Source: Streptomyces griseus (lineage in GTDB: Bacteria; Bacteroidota; Bacteroidia; Chitinophagales; Chitinophagaceae). Taken from it: a DNA stretch of 17,366 bases. Location of the stretch: positions 1-17,366 of the forward strand of contig CALPIT020000018.1 in NCBI GenBank assembly GCA_943323705.2, read 5' to 3'. The notes under the pieces were generated by a model. The model saw only the letters and a list, made by a program, of their open reading frames with translations. It did no database searches and was not told where the DNA came from. Below are positions 13,999 to 17,366 of this stretch, piece after piece (the stretch's first letter is position 1; the number at the start of each line of letters is the position of its first letter). The position numbers and the translations under genes were made by a program.

Positions 13999-14331
13999 TT
14001 ATTGTAAATCAAGGATGATATTTAGGCTTTTTTTTAGCTGCTGTATTTGTTCCTTATCAAGCCGACCTAGTTTTTTAAGAAGCCTTTTGTTGTCTATGGC
14101 TCTGATTTGATCAACAAGTATGTCGCTTTCTTTATCGAGCTGATATAATAAAACCCTTAAAATCGTTGCTTCCTTATTTACTTTCGAGGTAATCGGGCAA
14201 ACTATTGAAGATGGATGTATCTCATTCAATAAATTGCCTTGGATAACAACAACCGGTCTGGTTTTACCGGGTTCTACTCCTTTTGAAGGATTCAAATTAG
14301 CCAGCCAGATGTCGTATTGATTAATCTTCAT
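13999..14331 (-). CDS. MazF/PemK-type toxin (endoribonuclease)
   Basis: A 110-residue member of the MazF/PemK family, whose toxins cut mRNA at short sequences and block translation. YDIWLANLNP (6-15), PGKTRPVVVI (21-30) and SSIVCPITSK (41-50) are the family blocks. Arg25 and Thr48 match the catalytic pair described for Bacillus MazF, so it looks active. The gene overlaps the end of the antitoxin gene by 11 bases, so translation is likely coupled, with the antitoxin made first. Cytoplasmic. Cleavage sequence cannot be predicted from this alone. Confidence 0.9.
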   Translation of the reverse strand: MKINQYDIWLANLNPSKGVEPGKTRPVVVIQGNLLNEIHPSSIVCPITSKVNKEATILRVLLYQLDKESDILVDQIRAIDNKRLLKKLGRLDKEQIQQLKKSLNIILDLQ

Positions 14332-14551
14332 TTATGAATTGTTCAAATTCTTCTAGGATTTTCATGGATTCTTTACTCACTGCTTTTGATTCTTTCGCCA
14401 ATTGTTCTTTCAATATTTTTTTTCTATTGTAGAGATTGAAAATTTTCAAAGCCTCGTTTATATATCTGTTTCTGGCTAGTTTCATTTTAGCTGTTATTTC
14501 TTCTGTTTCTTCAAAAATGTGGTCATCTAACTTAAGTGACAATGTTTTCAT
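14321..14551 (-). CDS. Ribbon-helix-helix antitoxin partner of MazF
   Basis: A 76-residue protein with an N-terminal ribbon-helix-helix start: the strand MKTLSLKLDDHIFEETEEIT, then KMKLARNRYINEALKIFNLY. The charged C-terminal tail (ILKEQLAKESKAVSKESMK and following) probably wraps around and neutralises the toxin. It is the first gene of a toxin-antitoxin operon, overlapping the toxin by 11 bases. It should bind the palindromic site at 14565-14587 and repress its own promoter. Named by context and fold pattern, since antitoxins of this size are weakly conserved. Confidence 0.82.
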   Translation of the reverse strand: MKTLSLKLDDHIFEETEEITAKMKLARNRYINEALKIFNLYNRKKILKEQLAKESKAVSKESMKILEEFEQFINED

Positions 14552-14560
14552 TTTTTAGAA

Positions 14561-14587
14561 CAAAAGTATATATTAATAGTATATACT
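14561..14587 (-). promoter_or_regulatory. Toxin-antitoxin promoter and antitoxin operator
   Basis: AGTATATA (14565-14572) and TATATACT (14580-14587) form a perfect inverted repeat with a 7-base spacer. On the minus strand TACTTTTG (complement of 14561-14568) matches TAnnTTTG and overlaps the inner arm, ten bases before the ATG. This is the expected layout for autorepression by the antitoxin. Confidence 0.55.
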
Positions 14588-14776
14588 AAAAGTGTTTTTT
14601 TGACCAACATTATTTTTCAAGGAGATGATAAAGCAAAGTTATCAGCCTATTTTAAATCTTAAATGAGAAAAAAAACGAGTTTTATCAGTATTTATCCTCA
14701 AAATATTAGGATTAATTACTTTCACAAATCGTAAATTCGCACCTCAAAAGATTTTAAACATAAATACCTATCTATT

Positions 14777-15787
14777 ATGAGTACAATTAAAGTTGCCATT
14801 AACGGTTTCGGACGCATCGGGCGTCTGGTTTTTCGTCAGATTTATAACATGCAGGGAATTGATGTCGTTGCGATCAACGATTTGACCAGCCCGGCAACAT
14901 TGGCTCATTTATTAAAATATGACAGTGCACAAGGCAGATTCAACGAAAACGTAACACATACTGAAAATGCTATTATCGTAAATGGTCACGAAGTAAAAAT
15001 ATACGCTCAAAAAGATCCTGCTCAAATTCCATGGGGCGCTCATGGAGTAGATGTAGTGATTGAAAGCACAGGTTTCTTTACTGATAAAGATAAAGCCGCC
15101 GCTCATATTACTGCTGGTGCAAAAAGAGTAGTAATTTCTGCTCCTGCAACTGGTGATTTGAAAACAGTTGTATTTAATGTAAACCATGCTATTTTGGATG
15201 GTAGCGAAACCATCATCAGCTGTGCCAGTTGTACAACCAACTGCTTGGCGCCAATGGCTAAAACTTTAAATGATACTTTTGGAATTGAAATGGGAATCAT
15301 GAGTACCATTCACGCATACACGAACGATCAAAATACTTTAGATGCACCTCATCCAAAAAATGATTTGCGTCGTGCTAGAGCTGCTGCTGCTAACATCGTT
15401 CCTAATAGTACAGGAGCTGCAAAAGCAATCGGTTTGGTATTGCCTGAATTGAAAGGAAAATTAGACGGTGGCGCACAACGTATTCCGGTAATCACAGGTT
15501 CTGTTACAGAATTATATTCTTATTTGTCTAAGCCTGCAACGGTAGAAGCCATCAATGCTGCAATGAAAGCTGCTAGCAACGAAAGCTTCGGTTACACTGA
15601 AGATGAAATCGTAAGCAGTGATGTTATCGGTATTCATTTTGGTTCTTTGTTCGATGCAACTCAAACAAAAGTAATGTCTGTAGGAGATAAGCAAATGGTG
15701 AAAACTGTAAGCTGGTACGATAATGAAATGAGTTATGTATCACAGCTGGTAAGAACAGTGAAGCATTTTGCGGGATTGATTTCATAA
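14777..15787 (+). CDS. gap: Glyceraldehyde-3-phosphate dehydrogenase
   Basis: A 336-residue NAD-dependent glycolytic enzyme converting glyceraldehyde 3-phosphate, phosphate and NAD+ to 1,3-bisphosphoglycerate. The N-terminal Rossmann motif is INGFGRIGRL (8-17), and INDL (33-36) carries the Asp that favours NAD. The active-site Cys152 is in SCASCTTNC (148-156) and the catalytic His179 in STIHAYTND. The C-terminal WYDNEMSYVSQLVRTV is also typical. Full length, cytoplasmic, no unusual residues. It is followed by pgk on the same strand, the consecutive step of glycolysis, after a 106-base gap with a hairpin repeat. Start ATG follows directly from the natural N-terminus MSTIKVAINGFGR. Confidence 0.97.
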   Translation: MSTIKVAINGFGRIGRLVFRQIYNMQGIDVVAINDLTSPATLAHLLKYDSAQGRFNENVTHTENAIIVNGHEVKIYAQKDPAQIPWGAHGVDVVIESTGFFTDKDKAAAHITAGAKRVVISAPATGDLKTVVFNVNHAILDGSETIISCASCTTNCLAPMAKTLNDTFGIEMGIMSTIHAYTNDQNTLDAPHPKNDLRRARAAAANIVPNSTGAAKAIGLVLPELKGKLDGGAQRIPVITGSVTELYSYLSKPATVEAINAAMKAASNESFGYTEDEIVSSDVIGIHFGSLFDATQTKVMSVGDKQMVKTVSWYDNEMSYVSQLVRTVKHFAGLIS

Positions 15788-15798
15788 ACATAGGTTTT

Positions 15799-15876
15799 GC
15801 GGTTTAATCCGCTGCGCTGGTTTAATGGTTTAAATCGCTTCGCTGGTTGAACCATTGAACCATTAAACTTTTAAAC
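15799..15876. repeat. TTAAACC-rich hairpin repeat between gap and pgk
   Basis: GGTTTAATGGTT (15819-15830) pairs with AACCATTGAACC (15850-15861) with one G-U pair. Words GCGGTTTAAT, GCGCTGGTTTAA and CATTAAAC recur. An inverted copy lies after pgk at 17269-17293 and beyond, with two mismatches in 22 for 15811-15832 versus 17271-17292. It may attenuate transcription between the two genes, or be a passive dispersed repeat. Confidence 0.6.
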
Positions 15877-15893
15877 CCTTAAACGAACAGACC

Positions 15894-17093
15894 ATGCCAA
15901 ATTTTTCTGAATATAACTTTTCCAACGCAAAAGCACTTATCAGAGTCGACTTCAACGTCCCCTTAAATGAGAATTTAGAAATCACCGATGATACTCGTAT
16001 GACCGCAACGATGCCAACAATAAAAAAGATTTTGGCTGATGGCGGCAGTGTGATTTTAATGAGCCATTTGGGAAGACCAAAAGATGGCCCAACGAATAAA
16101 TATTCATTGAAGCATTTGATGACTCATTTAAAAACTTTGCTTGGTGATGTTAAGGTTGATTTCGCTAATGATTGTGTCGGACAAGAGGCGATTGATAAAG
16201 CCGCCGCATTGCAAAATGGCGAAGTTTTGTTGCTAGAAAATTTGCGTTTTTACAAAGAAGAAGAAAAAGGCGACACCACATTTGCTGAAAAATTAAGCAA
16301 GCTCGGAGATGTATATGTGAATGATGCTTTCGGAACTGCTCATCGTGCGCATGCCTCTACGGCGGTTATAGCAGATTATTTTGCTGCTGATAAAAAAATG
16401 TTCGGCTTGCTAATGGAAGCGGAAGTCATTAGTGCAGAGAAGGTTTTGCATTCGGCAGAAAAGCCTTTCACAGCCATCATCGGTGGTGCGAAAGTTTCGG
16501 ATAAGATTTTAATCATTGAAAATTTATTGAACCGTGCTAGTGATATCATTATCGGTGGCGGTATGGCTTATACATTCTGGAAAGCACAAGGAAAAATCAT
16601 CGGAAACTCATTGTGTGAAGATGATCGTATGCCTTTGGCTTTGGAAATCTTGGCTAAAGCAAAATCATTGGGTGTAAATATTCATTTGCCAATGGATAGT
16701 ACTATTGCTGATAAATTTGCTGCTGATGCTCAAACCACCAATTGCGAAAGCTATGGCATTCCTTCAGGTTGGATGGGATTGGACATCGGACAAAAAGCCG
16801 TTGCCGATTTCAGAGAAGTAATTCTCAAAAGCAAAACCATTTTATGGAATGGCCCTATGGGCGTTTTTGAAATGGAGAAATTCCAGAATGGCACCAAATC
16901 AATTGCCTTGGCTGTTGCCGAAGCAACTAGTAAAGGTGCCTTTAGTCTAGTTGGAGGTGGCGATAGCGTTGCTGCCGTGAACATGTTCCACCTCGCCGAT
17001 AAAGTAAGTTATGTATCAACAGGCGGCGGCGCCATGCTCGAATATTTTGAGGGAAAAGAATTACCAGGGATTGCGGCGGTCAAAAAGGGTTAA
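15894..17093 (+). CDS. pgk: Phosphoglycerate kinase
   Basis: A 399-residue glycolytic enzyme transferring the phosphate of 1,3-bisphosphoglycerate to ADP. The substrate-binding N-domain has RVDFNVPLN, a TDDTR segment, MSHLGRPKDG, LLLENLRFY and YVNDAFGTAHRAHAST. The nucleotide-binding C-domain has IIGGAKVSDKI, ILWNGPMGVFE and VGGGDSVAAVN, and it ends in STGGGAMLEYFEGKELPGI. All family blocks are present and the length is normal. It is downstream of gap in the same direction, so a shared transcript is likely but the 106-base gap with a hairpin repeat could allow separate control. Cytoplasmic. Confidence 0.97.
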   Translation: MPNFSEYNFSNAKALIRVDFNVPLNENLEITDDTRMTATMPTIKKILADGGSVILMSHLGRPKDGPTNKYSLKHLMTHLKTLLGDVKVDFANDCVGQEAIDKAAALQNGEVLLLENLRFYKEEEKGDTTFAEKLSKLGDVYVNDAFGTAHRAHASTAVIADYFAADKKMFGLLMEAEVISAEKVLHSAEKPFTAIIGGAKVSDKILIIENLLNRASDIIIGGGMAYTFWKAQGKIIGNSLCEDDRMPLALEILAKAKSLGVNIHLPMDSTIADKFAADAQTTNCESYGIPSGWMGLDIGQKAVADFREVILKSKTILWNGPMGVFEMEKFQNGTKSIALAVAEATSKGAFSLVGGGDSVAAVNMFHLADKVSYVSTGGGAMLEYFEGKELPGIAAVKKG

Positions 17094-17366
17094 GGGTTGT
17101 AGGGTTGAATGGTTTAAGGGTTTGTTGTTCAAAAGGTACAATTAGTTTTCCCTTCTCAGCAATGTCTCCTGTAAGGGACGTTGCGTTTGCTTCTGAATTG
17201 TTCAAAAGGTTTATAGGTTCAATTTGTTCAAAAGGTTTGGACATTTACTACTTAAACTAGCGAATCACATTAAACCATTAAACCAGCATAGCGTATTAAA
17301 CCATTAAACCACAGCGTAGCGTATTAAACCAACACAGCGCATTAAACCTTCTTCTTCCCTTTAGTA
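17094..17366. repeat. Repeat-rich region downstream of pgk
   Basis: No gene is seen to the window end. Contents in order: a TTCAAAAGGTACAATTAG word (17128-17145), the second hairpin element (17152-17186), TTCAAAAGGTTT words (to about 17238), then a cluster of ATTAAACC and AGCGTATTAAACCA units (17269-17348). The latter are the inverted counterpart of 15799-15876. The opening resembles 1771-1868, which has the same element order. Confidence 0.65.
17152..17186 (+). repeat. 35-bp hairpin element, copy 2
   Basis: Differs from 1771-1805 at one base, in the loop (CTGTAA for CTGCAA). The stem is 17159-17168 with 17175-17184, ten pairs including two G-U. The TTGTTCAAAAGGTTTA word follows at 17198-17213. 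Orientation is the same as copy 1, about 15.4 kb away. Confidence 0.75.

Noticed and set aside
17260..17348. Possible CRISPR array
   Set aside because: The ATTAAACC units are short, irregularly spaced and their spacers are not unique; no cas gene is nearby.

Overview
The window looks like a chromosomal segment of a Bacteroidota bacterium. It is AT-rich. At least five promoter regions carry the phylum's -7 element TAnnTTTG, and Shine-Dalgarno sites are mostly absent before starts. The protein set fits as well: a DUF2490 barrel, a lipocalin-like lipoprotein, and a TetR/ABC/HlyD/TolC exporter. Intergenic DNA is full of short GC-rich hairpin repeats. No genus can be named from sequence alone.

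Layout, left to right. The 3' end of an M20-type amidohydrolase (1-101) is followed by a beta-CASP metallo-beta-lactamase RNase-like gene (212-1615). A repeat-rich intergenic stretch (1616-1976) follows. Next, on the minus strand, are a small four-helix membrane protein and an XRE regulator in one operon (2593-1977), then a TetR regulator (3536-2865). Divergent from tetR is a tripartite exporter operon: ABC protein (3734-5401), HlyD adaptor (5429-6748) and TolC channel (6797-8200). The ABC protein's nucleotide-binding domain keeps Walker A but has lost almost every other ATPase motif.

The region 8206-10361 is the most curious part. An intact bestrophin-family channel gene (8824-9717) sits between two separately decayed beta-carbonic anhydrase pseudogenes. 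The first has a lost start, nonsense codons, two 1-bp deletions and a missing 3' end. The second is a full-length single frame interrupted only by four stop codons. A DUF2490 protein begins inside the last codons of the second pseudogene. This looks like a former bicarbonate/CO2 operon that lost its enzyme and kept its channel.

After that come a lipocalin-like lipoprotein (11210-11665) with a strong terminator and a 164-bp tandem duplication (11744-12070) carrying a hairpin also found after tetR. An AAA/DUF4143 ATPase (12345-13655) follows, bracketed by GGTACA motifs spaced exactly 11 bp. Then come tRNA-Glu(UUC) with its terminator, a MazF/PemK toxin with a ribbon-helix-helix antitoxin, and the glycolytic pair gap (14777-15787) and pgk (15894-17093). 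Inverted copies of a TTAAACC-rich repeat flank pgk.

Functionally the window mixes housekeeping genes (gap, pgk, tRNA-Glu) with accessory modules (exporter, channel, toxin-antitoxin, ATPase). I see no CRISPR array, insertion sequence or prophage.
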